The notes below the pieces were generated by a model. That model saw only the letters and a list, made by a program, of their open reading frames with translations. It did no database searches and had not been told where the DNA came from. The position numbers were made by a program, and so were the translations under genes. Below are positions 15,309 to 21,695 of a stretch of DNA of 21,695 nucleotides, one piece after another. The first letter of the stretch is position 1, and every line of letters starts with the position of its first letter. Source of the DNA: UBA5499 sp002426275 (GTDB lineage: Bacteria > Bacillota > DTU084); NCBI GenBank assembly GCA_937888735.1, contig CALASN010000139.1, forward strand, positions 1 through 21,695. The letters run 5' to 3'.

Positions 15309-16150
15309 TGCTCTTCCTCCTGTTCTGCCAGGATCCTTCTGGTCGTCTGGGCAAGCCCCAACAGTACGATGTTATCTACGACAGCATCCTCCAGCTGGAG
15401 CTTGCGATAATGGTTCTGAATCTGGCCTAAAGTGCAATAAAGATTGAATTCCAGCTGGGGTTTCAAATTGGCTTTAAAAGCTGAAATCTCTTCTCCCTGC
15501 CAGCCGTACTGGTAGCGCAGGGGATTATAAACGCCGGCTGCTAGATCTTTTGACAAATCATCATAAGCGTCGAGGATATAAAGCCAACGGCCCAACTCAT
15601 AAGCAAAGTCCAAAAGTTCTCCGGGAGCGGCTGGAATTGAAAACAGCTGCCTCATGATCCTGGCGAAAGGTTCCGCCGCCCTGTCCACGCTGGGGCAGCA
15701 GGCCCGCTCTAATCTCTCCAGGCAATCAAGCTCCAAAGCGATTCCGCCCGCCAGTTTTTCATTGGCCAAGCTCGCCTTGCGCCGGACCGGAGCGAAAAAA
15801 GCCGTTCCCAAGAGACCTTTCAGCGAGCGTTCATTGTGCCAGTCGTCCAGGAGCTTATAGTAGACCAGCAGCAAGTTGACGTCCGCCGCGTATTCCAGCA
15901 TGCCGTTTTCCGTGGCAAACAGGCGTTTGCGTCCGGGATGAAGCAAGCAGCGGCCGCTGTAAAGCTGGGTCTGCTCTCCCAGCGAGGAGCAAAGCAACGC
16001 CAAAAAGGTTGCCTCATAGCTCAAACTCAGCCGGCTGCCCTGGCCTAAACGCCTTCCCAAAGCGCGGCACAATCCGCAGTAGTAAGCGCGAAAGCGCTGG
16101 TAATCTTTGATTTTCAGTTCCGGTTCCACTGGGCGCAAATAGCCGAACAA
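15305..16150 (-). CDS. DUF5685 family protein
   Basis: A 281-residue cytoplasmic, mostly helical protein of the DUF5685 family, which has no established function. The start is typical of the family: FGYLRP, then KIKDYQRFRAYYCGLCRALG with a C-x-x-C pair. I choose the TTG at 16150 because GGAGG lies 6 nt upstream and because FGYLRP then begins at residue 2. An in-frame extension to 16210 would run across the promoter. Further Cys occur in GRCLLHPGRK and ACCPSVDRA. Acidic motifs DDWHNERS and YDDLSKD recall helical prenyl-synthase-like folds, but that is speculation. It is the first gene of the operon and overlaps the J-domain gene. Confidence 0.82.
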   Translation of the reverse strand: MFGYLRPVEPELKIKDYQRFRAYYCGLCRALGRRLGQGSRLSLSYEATFLALLCSSLGEQTQLYSGRCLLHPGRKRLFATENGMLEYAADVNLLLVYYKLLDDWHNERSLKGLLGTAFFAPVRRKASLANEKLAGGIALELDCLERLERACCPSVDRAAEPFARIMRQLFSIPAAPGELLDFAYELGRWLYILDAYDDLSKDLAAGVYNPLRYQYGWQGEEISAFKANLKPQLEFNLYCTLGQIQNHYRKLQLEDAVVDNIVLLGLAQTTRRILAEQEEEQ

Positions 16151-16156
16151 ATTTAT

Positions 16157-16161
16157 CCTCC
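16157..16161 (-). promoter_or_regulatory. Ribosome binding site fixing the TTG start of the DUF5685 gene
   Basis: GGAGG on the - strand, 6 nt before the TTG at 16150. There is no ATG in a suitable place between the promoter and this point, so the site decides the start. Confidence 0.75.
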
Positions 16162-16180
16162 AATAAATACTCTCTTCCTG

Positions 16181-16189
16181 ATTATACCA
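16181..16189 (-). promoter_or_regulatory. Extended -10 promoter of the DUF5685 operon
   Basis: The - strand reads TGGTATAAT, a perfect -10 hexamer with the TGN extension. No good -35 hexamer is seen at 16-18 bp, as is usual for extended -10 promoters. Transcription would start around 16174, leaving a leader of about 24 nt before the TTG start. It would drive the - strand genes from DUF5685 onwards. Confidence 0.7.
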
Positions 16190-16267
16190 GTTTTTACTCC
16201 GAAGAGCCACCTGAAATCAAGATTTCTCTCGCTGAAAGCGGCTGATTTTATCCCGACGCTTCAATGG

Positions 16268-17140
16268 TCAGGCGGGCGGGCTCTGACGATCCGGCAGCTT
16301 GCCCTTGCCGCTCACAGTCTGCGTCATCCCGGCTATGATCACGGCGATGCCTGCCAATTTCCACCAGACGAGCTGCTCGCCCAGCACGAACCAAGCCAGC
16401 AGCGCAGACAGCGCCGGTTTCGCGAAAAAGGCGGCGGAACCCGCGGCCGGCGGGAGCAGCGACAGACCCCTGAGATATGCGTAATAAGCAAGGCCTGTGA
16501 CAAAAATCGAAAGATACAAAAGCGGCAGGATATTTCCGGAAGTCACCTGCCAGATGGGAACTCTGAAGGCCGGCAGCAGCAAAAAGGCAAAGCCTCCTCC
16601 CAAGAGAAAGGAAATGCTGTTGGCCGCGGCGCTGCCCAGGCGCTGAGCGTAGCTCCTGCCTAAATAAGAATACAAGCCGAAAATGGCTGCCGACGCCAAC
16701 GCTAAAACGGGCCCCAGCCAATTTTCAAAGCTGGCGGGGCCCGCGATGATAATCACTCCCAGAAAACCGATCCCAAGGCCGACGATTTCTTTGCCGGAAA
16801 TTTTATCGCCAGCCATGGCAGCCACGATGCCAACAAAAAGCGGGTTCGTGGAGAAAAGGATTGCCGCTACGGAAGCCTCCGCATAGGATAACGACAACTG
16901 CAAAAGCCCCATGGCGATCACCACATTCAGCACGCCCAAAAAAAACAATCCCAGCCAGTCTTTGCCATTTTTGGGGAAACTGGCGAACGGCAAGAGCAAA
17001 AGCCCGCCCAAAGTGAAACGAAAAGCGCTGAGAAACAACGGATGAACGCTGCCTGAGAGGGTGCTGCCCACTATTTCATACGTGCTGAAGAAAAAAATGG
17101 TCACCGCCAACCACAGAAACCCTTCTGTTTTCCTGTTCAT
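16268..17140 (-). CDS. EamA family (DMT) transporter
   Basis: A 290-residue inner-membrane protein with about ten hydrophobic helices arranged as two EamA repeats (residues about 5-135 and 145-280). It has the typical TLGGLLLLP-type segment after helix 2 and SLLPPAAGSAAFFAKPALSALLAW with WFVLGEQLVW in the second repeat. Members export amino acids or other metabolites, but the substrate cannot be told from sequence. The start is the ATG at 17140 with AGGAGG 6 nt upstream; the in-frame ATG at 17155 overlaps that site and was rejected. It lies 49 bp after the flavoprotein gene and may be cotranscribed with it. The DUF5685 promoter begins just downstream. Confidence 0.9.
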   Translation of the reverse strand: MNRKTEGFLWLAVTIFFFSTYEIVGSTLSGSVHPLFLSAFRFTLGGLLLLPFASFPKNGKDWLGLFFLGVLNVVIAMGLLQLSLSYAEASVAAILFSTNPLFVGIVAAMAGDKISGKEIVGLGIGFLGVIIIAGPASFENWLGPVLALASAAIFGLYSYLGRSYAQRLGSAAANSISFLLGGGFAFLLLPAFRVPIWQVTSGNILPLLYLSIFVTGLAYYAYLRGLSLLPPAAGSAAFFAKPALSALLAWFVLGEQLVWWKLAGIAVIIAGMTQTVSGKGKLPDRQSPPA

Positions 17141-17146
17141 GACTAT

Positions 17147-17152
17147 CCTCCT
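17147..17152 (-). promoter_or_regulatory. Ribosome binding site fixing the EamA start
   Basis: Perfect AGGAGG on the - strand, 6 nt before the ATG at 17140. It overlaps the earlier in-frame ATG at 17155, which therefore cannot be the start. Confidence 0.8.
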
Positions 17153-17189
17153 CATGTGATAAAAGAAACCTCCGCGTGGTGAGTCTCCC

Positions 17190-18404
17190 TTAATGTCCCA
17201 AACTCTGGGCTGCCTTCAAGCCGGCCAGATAGCCGCTGGACCAAGCCCACTGGAGATTATAACCTCCGCTGTCGCCGTCCAGATCCAGAATCTCTCCGGT
17301 GAAATAGAGACCTTTCACCAGTCTCGATTCCATAGTGCCGGGATTGACCTGAGAAACGTCTACTCCGCCCGCCGTGACCTGAGCGTGTTGCCAGCCCAAT
17401 AGCCCCGTCACCGGGAAACGCCAGCCCAGCATCAGCCCGCTCAGCTTGTGCAGCTGCGCCGCTGTGAGAGCGCCAGAAGGGGAGACTGGAGAAAGCTTCG
17501 CTGCCGAAATCAATGTCTCCCCCAGTTTCGTAGGCAGCCAGCCTGCCAGCAACCTTCCCAACGGCCTGCCTGGCTGCTTGCAGAGCCTAGACGCGAGTGC
17601 TCGCTCCAGCTCTCCTTGGGAGAAACCAGGGACAAGGTTTATGGCCACATGCGGTCGCTTGCCTTGAGAGAGCATTTCTCCGGCCTGCCTGCTCAGAGCC
17701 AGGGCCGGAAGACCTGAGAGGCCGTAATTTGTGAACAAAAGTTCCCCTTCCCTCTCTGTGGGCGCGCCACCTGTCAAAAGCTGCACTTGAGCCTGAATCT
17801 TTATTCCGGCAAGCTGTGGATGGACGCCGCCAAGCTGGAGCTGCACCAGCGCCGGCCGGGGTTTGATGATGCTGTGTCCCAACTTTTGGGCAAGCTCCAG
17901 GCCGCTGCCGTCCGAGCCGGACTGGGGATAGGCTTTGCCTCCCGTGGCCAAAATGACTTTTTCCGCTTGCAGAGAGTCTTCCGGCAGCCGGACGGTAAAT
18001 GGAGGTAAGTTTATGTCATAGACAGGCGTCTCAAGCCGCACTTCCACTCCCAGCGCCTCCAGCTCCCAGCGCAGCAAATCAAGAACGCTGGCCGCTTGGT
18101 TGGAGGCGGGAAATACTCTGCCGTCGTCTTCCACTTTTGGCACCACGCCCAGATTGGCAAAAAAATCCAAGGTCTGCCTCGGGGAGAAACGTCTCAAGGC
18201 GCCTTGGCTGAAGGCGGGATTTTGACCGTGATAATTTTCAACAGCTAGGTTCACGTTGGTAAAATTGCAGCGGCCGTTGCCTGTGGCCAACAGTTTCTTT
18301 CCTAAACGCCCGTTGCGCTCCAGGATGAGCGCTTTGCCGCCGCAGCGAGCCGCGGCGATCCCTGCCATCATGCCGCTGGCGCCGCCGCCGATGATGCAAA
18401 TCAA
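17190..18404 (-). CDS. HI0933-family NAD(P)/FAD-dependent oxidoreductase
   Basis: A 404-residue flavoprotein of the HI0933/YhiN type (often labelled aminoacetone oxidase family or BaiN-like). The FAD-binding Rossmann motif is at the N-terminus (IIGGGASGMMAGIAAA, residues 4-19), followed by KKLLATGNGRCNFTN at about 35-50, the hallmark of this family. Near the C-terminus are ITAGGV-like VTAGGVDVSQVNPGTMES and the FAD-site stretch GLYFTGEILDLDGDSGGYNLQWAW. The length is normal. The substrate in this organism is unknown. It starts with TTG at 18404 in a TTGA overlap with the Mrp gene, after GGGGAG, so the two are translationally coupled. Confidence 0.93.
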   Translation of the reverse strand: MICIIGGGASGMMAGIAAARCGGKALILERNGRLGKKLLATGNGRCNFTNVNLAVENYHGQNPAFSQGALRRFSPRQTLDFFANLGVVPKVEDDGRVFPASNQAASVLDLLRWELEALGVEVRLETPVYDINLPPFTVRLPEDSLQAEKVILATGGKAYPQSGSDGSGLELAQKLGHSIIKPRPALVQLQLGGVHPQLAGIKIQAQVQLLTGGAPTEREGELLFTNYGLSGLPALALSRQAGEMLSQGKRPHVAINLVPGFSQGELERALASRLCKQPGRPLGRLLAGWLPTKLGETLISAAKLSPVSPSGALTAAQLHKLSGLMLGWRFPVTGLLGWQHAQVTAGGVDVSQVNPGTMESRLVKGLYFTGEILDLDGDSGGYNLQWAWSSGYLAGLKAAQSLGH

Positions 18405-19201
18405 GGCAGCTCCCCGCCCGTGGCCAACTGTGCCAAAATGCCGCTGACGATTTCCTCAAGTTCCCGGCTCCGATAAGCTGCCAACTGTCCGCTGTCCGCG
18501 AGCTTTGTGAGCTCCGGATCCAGCGGCAGGGAGCCTAAATAGGGCAAATTCGCCTGCCGCGCTGCCTCTTTGCCCGCTGGTGGCCCGAATAATTCCCAGC
18601 GCTCCTGGCAATGAGGACAGACAGCGTAAGCCATGTTCTCAACCAAGCCCAAAATGGGCACCTGCAACAATTGGACCATCCTCACGGCCTTGCGGACCAC
18701 AAGGTGCGCCAACTGCTGAGGCGAAGTGATCATCACCACTCCCCTAACAGGCAGCTGCTGCAACACTGTCAGAGGCGAGTCTCCTGTGCCTGGAGGCAGG
18801 TCCACAACCAGATAATCCAATTCTCCCCAGGCCACATCAGACCAAAACTGCTGCACTGCCCCGCCAATCAACGGTCCTCGCCAAATCACAGGATCGTCCT
18901 CGCGGGTCAGCAATAAATTCAACGAGATGACTTTCACTCCCAACCCAGAGCCGGCCGGAACGATTCCCGCCTCAGTGTGCCGCAATTTCTCATGCAGCCC
19001 CAAGAGCTGCGGGATGCTGGGGCCTGTGATGTCCGCGTCCAAAAGGCCCACCCGCTCCCCTCTTCTGGCCAGCTCTGACGCCAGCAGGACGGACACGGAA
19101 GACTTGCCGACCCCGCCTTTGCCGCTCATCACAGCCAGCACATTCTTGATCTTGCTTCCTTCCCTGACCGCTAATTTATCCAATTTATTTCCTTCTTTCA
19201 T
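18401..19201 (-). CDS. mrp: Mrp/NBP35 family Fe-S cluster carrier ATPase
   Basis: Cytoplasmic P-loop ATPase that carries iron-sulfur clusters to target proteins. The deviant Walker A motif GKGGVGKS is at residues 27-34, DADITGPSIPQLLG at 55-68, and VVDLPPGTGD at about 132-141. The cluster-binding C195-x-x-C198 (CPHC) lies in the C-terminal part, followed by ELFG. At 266 residues it is the short form, without an N-terminal DUF59 (MIP18) domain. The start at 19201 forms an ATGA overlap with the pseudouridine synthase gene and has only a weak purine-rich ribosome site, so it depends on coupling. Client proteins are unknown. Confidence 0.94.
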   Translation of the reverse strand: MKEGNKLDKLAVREGSKIKNVLAVMSGKGGVGKSSVSVLLASELARRGERVGLLDADITGPSIPQLLGLHEKLRHTEAGIVPAGSGLGVKVISLNLLLTREDDPVIWRGPLIGGAVQQFWSDVAWGELDYLVVDLPPGTGDSPLTVLQQLPVRGVVMITSPQQLAHLVVRKAVRMVQLLQVPILGLVENMAYAVCPHCQERWELFGPPAGKEAARQANLPYLGSLPLDPELTKLADSGQLAAYRSRELEEIVSGILAQLATGGELP

Positions 19202-20055
19202 GTCTCGTCGTCAAAACCGCAGCGCGCGGCTAATTGTTGCAAATCGGCAGGCAAAGGCGCCGTAAGTGGTAGCCACCCCGGCAGCCGGACGCGCCAAGCG
19301 TGAAGCGCCGGCCGCCAAAAAGTTTGTTCTTGAGCATACAACTTCTCACCCAACAGCGGGTGGCCGCCGGCCGCGAAATGAATCCTAATCTGATTGGTAC
19401 GGCCGGTAACCAACTCTATCTCCAGCAAGCTGGCCTCCTGGGTGTACGCTCGCGCTCTGTAGCGCGTTAGCGCGCTTTTGCCCTCTGCGTTCACCCACCT
19501 TTTACCGTCCACCCTGCCCAGGGGAAGATCTATTTGCCCTGTTCCCTGCACTTTGCCCTTCACAAAAGCCAGATACTTAGGCTGCCATAATCCCGTTTCC
19601 CGCTGCCGGAAAAGCTTGGCTGCAGTCAGGGGATCTTTGGCCACCAGAACCAGACCGCTGGTCTGTCGATCCAGCCGGCCCACAAGGTGAAATCTTTGAC
19701 CATTGAGATAGCCCGCCAGAAAATTGGCCAAAGTGCCTGTGGGCTCCTGAGACAGGGGATGAACGAGCATCCCGGCCGGCTTATTGACCGCCAGAAGCCG
19801 CTCGTCTTCGTAAATGAGAGACAACTCTCCAACCTGAGGCGCGATGTTTGCCGCCGCCGGAACCTTGGCTACAAAAAGCTCGTCTCCCGGTCCCGCCAAA
19901 TCGACAAGCCGCGCAGCTTGTCCGTTTTTATACACCGCCTGCTGACATTTAAGCCTGCGCAGTAGGCTCCTGGAAAAGCCGTATCGTCTGAGGATTTTTT
20001 TGATTGGCTGCGGCGGAGCCTGTACCGGGATGACTAAGGAAAATAGCTGTTCCAT
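19198..20055 (-). CDS. RluA-family RNA pseudouridine synthase
   Basis: Isomerises uridine to pseudouridine in rRNA or tRNA. The 285-residue protein has an S4-like RNA-binding domain at about residues 15-60. The catalytic domain contains the invariant aspartate D129 in HLVGRLDRQTSGL, preceded by AVNKPAGMLVHP. The binding motifs RTNQIRIHFAAGGHPLLG are near 225-242, and the C-terminal LHAWRVRLP is also typical. The RluA subfamily (RluA, C or D type) cannot be decided from the motifs alone. The ATG at 20055 has GAAGGGG about 6 nt upstream. A 73-bp gap with no clear hairpin separates it from the CsoR-type gene, so readthrough is possible. Confidence 0.92.
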   Translation of the reverse strand: MEQLFSLVIPVQAPPQPIKKILRRYGFSRSLLRRLKCQQAVYKNGQAARLVDLAGPGDELFVAKVPAAANIAPQVGELSLIYEDERLLAVNKPAGMLVHPLSQEPTGTLANFLAGYLNGQRFHLVGRLDRQTSGLVLVAKDPLTAAKLFRQRETGLWQPKYLAFVKGKVQGTGQIDLPLGRVDGKRWVNAEGKSALTRYRARAYTQEASLLEIELVTGRTNQIRIHFAAGGHPLLGEKLYAQEQTFWRPALHAWRVRLPGWLPLTAPLPADLQQLAARCGFDDET

Positions 20056-20128
20056 AGAAAACCCCTTCAGAGACGCTTATTTACTGCGCCAGATAACGCC
20101 ATGAGCGCCAAGTACGAATTGCCGAGAG

Positions 20129-20392
20129 TTAATTGAGAAACTTTTTCAAAATCGCGGCGATTTCGTGGGCGGCCTGCTGGGGGCTGCTGTCTGAGAGAGC
20201 GCGAGCCAGACAAACCTCGGCGTGGTTCTCTAAAATTAAGACGCCAACTTGGTGTAAAGCGGCTTTGGCCGCCGCCACCTGCATTAAGACGTCAGTACAG
20301 CTCTGCTCTTCTTCCAGCATCCTGCTGATCCCCCTGATTTGCCCTTCCACTCGATTGAGACGACGAACAAGCTCTGTTTTGTCGGCAGTCAT
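20129..20392 (-). CDS. csoR: CsoR/DUF156-type metal-sensing repressor
   Basis: An 87-residue all-helical transcription repressor of the CsoR/RcnR/FrmR family. The ligand residues are C32 (SCTDVLMQ), H57 and C61 (ENHAEVC). This Cys-His-x3-Cys set is the Cu(I) site of CsoR, and does not match FrmR (second Cys absent) or CstR (His absent). A copper sensor is therefore the best reading. There is no copper ATPase or chaperone in the window. Basic residues in LVRRLNRVEGQIRGISRML form the expected DNA-contact helix. GAGGTG lies just before the ATG and overlaps the stop of the methyltransferase gene, so the two genes are probably cotranscribed. Confidence 0.88.
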   Translation of the reverse strand: MTADKTELVRRLNRVEGQIRGISRMLEEEQSCTDVLMQVAAAKAALHQVGVLILENHAEVCLARALSDSSPQQAAHEIAAILKKFLN

Positions 20393-20396
20393 TTTT

Positions 20397-21398
20397 TCAC
20401 CTCAAATTAAGTTCACAGAAGCCTCCTAACTTGCGCGAGACGCTTCTGCAGTTGTTCTGCCTGTCTTTTGTGTTGCGCTCCCAAAAAACGCCGTCAGCGT
20501 AACCTTGAATCGTGGCATCTTTCTCCGCCAATGCAAGCCTTTTTTCGGCAATGCAACAATAATACGGATCCAGTTCGACCCCTAGATAACGGCGGCCCAA
20601 TTTCTTTGCCACAACAGACGTTGTTCCAGCGCCCAAAAAGGGATCCATCACCAGATCCCCGGGATTAGTGCTGGCCAGAATGACTTTGGCTAAAAGTTTT
20701 TCCGGCTTCTGGGTGGGATGGTTGGTATTCTCCGGCATAGACCAGAAAGGGACTGTGAGATCTGTCCACAGATTAGACGGATATGTGAGCCGAAAATTCC
20801 CCTCCCTAGTTTGCTCCCAATCCTTAGGCGTACCCGTTTCCGTTCTGTAAGGGGCGATCACGCGCCGTTTCAGCTTTACTGCTTCCACATTGAAAGTGTA
20901 TTCGTCTCCAACTGTGCAAAACCAAATATCTTCCGAGCAGTTTTTCCAATTAGTCAGGGCGGCTCTCCCCTTTTCCCGCTCCCAAGTGATACGGTTGCGC
21001 ACTTTCAAATGCTTTTCCACCAGCAGGTGAATTGCGGTCGCCGAACGCCATTCGCCGCAAAAATAAACTGAAGAAGTCGGCTTGAGAGTTGGCAAAAGCT
21101 TGGGAAACCACGTTTCAAGCCATGACAGATACCCATCTGTGGTGCGTTGTTTAAAAACCGTGCGGTTAAATTCTTTGTCCAGATTATAAGGGGGATCCAA
21201 AAACAGCAGGTCCACAAAATTGCGAGGCAACCACTCCAAGATTTCAAATAAATCCTGTTGTACGGTTTTATTCTCCAACTCAGAAACCGAAGCGTGACCT
21301 GAAAGCTGAATGAGAAATTGTGAGTATTGCTGCTGTTCTTCATCAGATAAAGTTATGGTACGGTTGCGGCTTGCTTTTTGCTTCTGTTCGACTGACAT
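20397..21398 (-). CDS. Beta-class site-specific DNA methyltransferase (N6-adenine or N4-cytosine)
   Basis: A 333-residue amino-methyltransferase that uses S-adenosylmethionine. The catalytic DPPY motif is at residues 68-71 (FLDPPYNLDKEFN), and the AdoMet-binding motif DPFLGAGTT is near 252-260, followed by GRRYLGVELD. DPPY before the FxGxG-type motif is the beta-class order. The region between them (about 110-230) includes a probable target-recognition part and ends in TQKPEKLLAKVI. A DPPY motif means exocyclic amino methylation, but base and site cannot be read from sequence. No restriction endonuclease lies in the window, so it is either solitary or its partner is beyond the right edge. TGGAGGGC precedes the ATG. 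Confidence 0.92.
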   Translation of the reverse strand: MSVEQKQKASRNRTITLSDEEQQQYSQFLIQLSGHASVSELENKTVQQDLFEILEWLPRNFVDLLFLDPPYNLDKEFNRTVFKQRTTDGYLSWLETWFPKLLPTLKPTSSVYFCGEWRSATAIHLLVEKHLKVRNRITWEREKGRAALTNWKNCSEDIWFCTVGDEYTFNVEAVKLKRRVIAPYRTETGTPKDWEQTREGNFRLTYPSNLWTDLTVPFWSMPENTNHPTQKPEKLLAKVILASTNPGDLVMDPFLGAGTTSVVAKKLGRRYLGVELDPYYCCIAEKRLALAEKDATIQGYADGVFWERNTKDRQNNCRSVSRKLGGFCELNLR

Positions 21399-21565
21399 TT
21401 TTGCCCTCCAGATGTAATAATATGCGATTATAAGTATATCATAAAGCTAAATTTTTTAAAGCGCAAAAAATACAACAGATTGGTTAACTATTTCTTAATA
21501 TTCTTAACTGAAAGAACATCTTCTCGAATTAGCGTTTGTCTTTTCGTCATGCCACAGTCGGACAT
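21399..21565. other. AT-rich intergenic region upstream of the methyltransferase
   Basis: Non-coding as far as I can see and much richer in A+T than the genes. It contains the probable methyltransferase promoter (21427-21460) and three TTAA-containing hexamers at 21484, 21495 and 21504. Confidence 0.6.
21427..21460 (-). promoter_or_regulatory. Probable promoter of the methyltransferase-csoR genes
   Basis: On the - strand TTTAAA (21455-21460) is followed after 16 bp by TATACT (21433-21438). A perfect TATAAT (21427-21432) follows immediately but lacks a matching -35. Either could be the -10 element. The - strand ATG is about 30-40 nt further on. Confidence 0.5.
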
Positions 21566-21694
21566 TTAACCGTTATCAAAAGGACGCTTCAAGCTTTCTG
21601 CGCGATCTAAAAGTGCCCCTCCATAAAATTCCGCTGTTAATGATTTTTCATCTCCCTTTTGGCAACTCTTTGATATCCGTCCGGATATACACAA
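21566..21694 (-). CDS. Possible 3' end of a further protein-coding gene (partial, uncertain)
   Basis: A frame open from the right edge of the window for 42 codons on the - strand, ending at TAA. The last residues (TAEFYGGALLDRAESLKRPF, then DNG) look more protein-like than random sequence. However, it is short, third positions are AT-rich compared with the neighbours, and no family is recognised. The other two - strand frames close within about 20 codons. If real, this gene would lie upstream of the methyltransferase in the same direction, about 170 bp before it, and could be a missing restriction or regulatory partner; that is speculation. Confidence 0.25.
   Translation of the reverse strand: MCISGRISKSCQKGDEKSLTAEFYGGALLDRAESLKRPFDNG
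21673..21688. repeat. Perfect 7-bp inverted repeat, operator-like
   Basis: ATATCCG and CGGATAT separated by TC. The dyad is too short and lacks a T-run, so it is not a terminator. It could be a regulator binding site or chance within a coding frame. Confidence 0.4.
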
Positions 21695-21695
21695 T

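Noticed and set aside
17161..17187. Possible terminator between the flavoprotein and EamA genes
   Set aside because: The - strand stem GAGACT/GGTTTC needs G-U pairs, has an 11-nt loop and only four T residues; too weak to call.
20056..20128. Terminator or promoter in the 73-bp gap before the pseudouridine synthase gene
   Set aside because: Repeated GGCGC words occur but do not form a convincing inverted repeat with a T-run, and no good -35/-10 pair is seen.

Overview
The window looks like part of a chromosome from a Bacillota (Firmicutes) bacterium of moderate GC. The signs are strong AGGAGG-type ribosome binding sites, lipoprotein signal peptides, a DUF1002 protein, a DUF5685 protein, a CsoR-type repressor and a PhoP/PhoR-type two-component pair. 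I cannot tell Clostridia from Negativicutes, and no rRNA, tRNA, CRISPR array, transposase or phage gene is visible.

Layout. Positions 17-5448 (+ strand) hold the phosphate operon pstC-pstA-pstB-phoU-phoP-phoR. Every junction is an overlap or direct abutment, and the upstream pstS is probably just outside the window. Everything from 5452 to the right is on the - strand. Reading in the direction of transcription from the right end, there is first a beta-class DNA methyltransferase and a CsoR-type repressor, with an AT-rich promoter region before them. Then come an RluA-family pseudouridine synthase, an Mrp/NBP35 Fe-S carrier ATPase, an HI0933-type flavoprotein and an EamA transporter. A clear extended -10 promoter near 16185 then starts a very compact run of genes down to 5452: DUF5685 protein, J-domain protein, small membrane protein, YkgJ-like cysteine protein, PhnP-like metallo-beta-lactamase, DUF1002 protein, PepF, an MFS transporter with a frameshift, and two paralogous lipoproteins.

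The most striking feature is a direct tandem duplication of 2540 bp (9341-11880 and 11881-14420) inside that run. The copies appear identical. It doubles the YkgJ-like, MBL and DUF1002 genes. At the internal junction it makes an in-frame chimera joining the first 54 residues of PepF to the last 60 residues of the membrane protein. The breakpoints share 9 bp containing AAGCTT. This is either a very recent duplication or a cloning or assembly artefact, and only raw reads can decide.

How the genes work together. The left operon is a complete phosphate uptake and sensing unit minus the binding protein: PstCAB transports, PhoU relays the state of the transporter, and PhoR/PhoP sense and respond. 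The DUF5685 operon carries several cysteine-rich proteins of unknown role next to a peptidase and envelope proteins. The RluA-Mrp-HI0933 genes are housekeeping genes coupled by 4-bp overlaps.

I did not find a clear new defence or mobile system. The best candidates for something new are the duplication with its chimeric gene, the pair of unassigned lipoproteins, and the cysteine-rich gene cluster.
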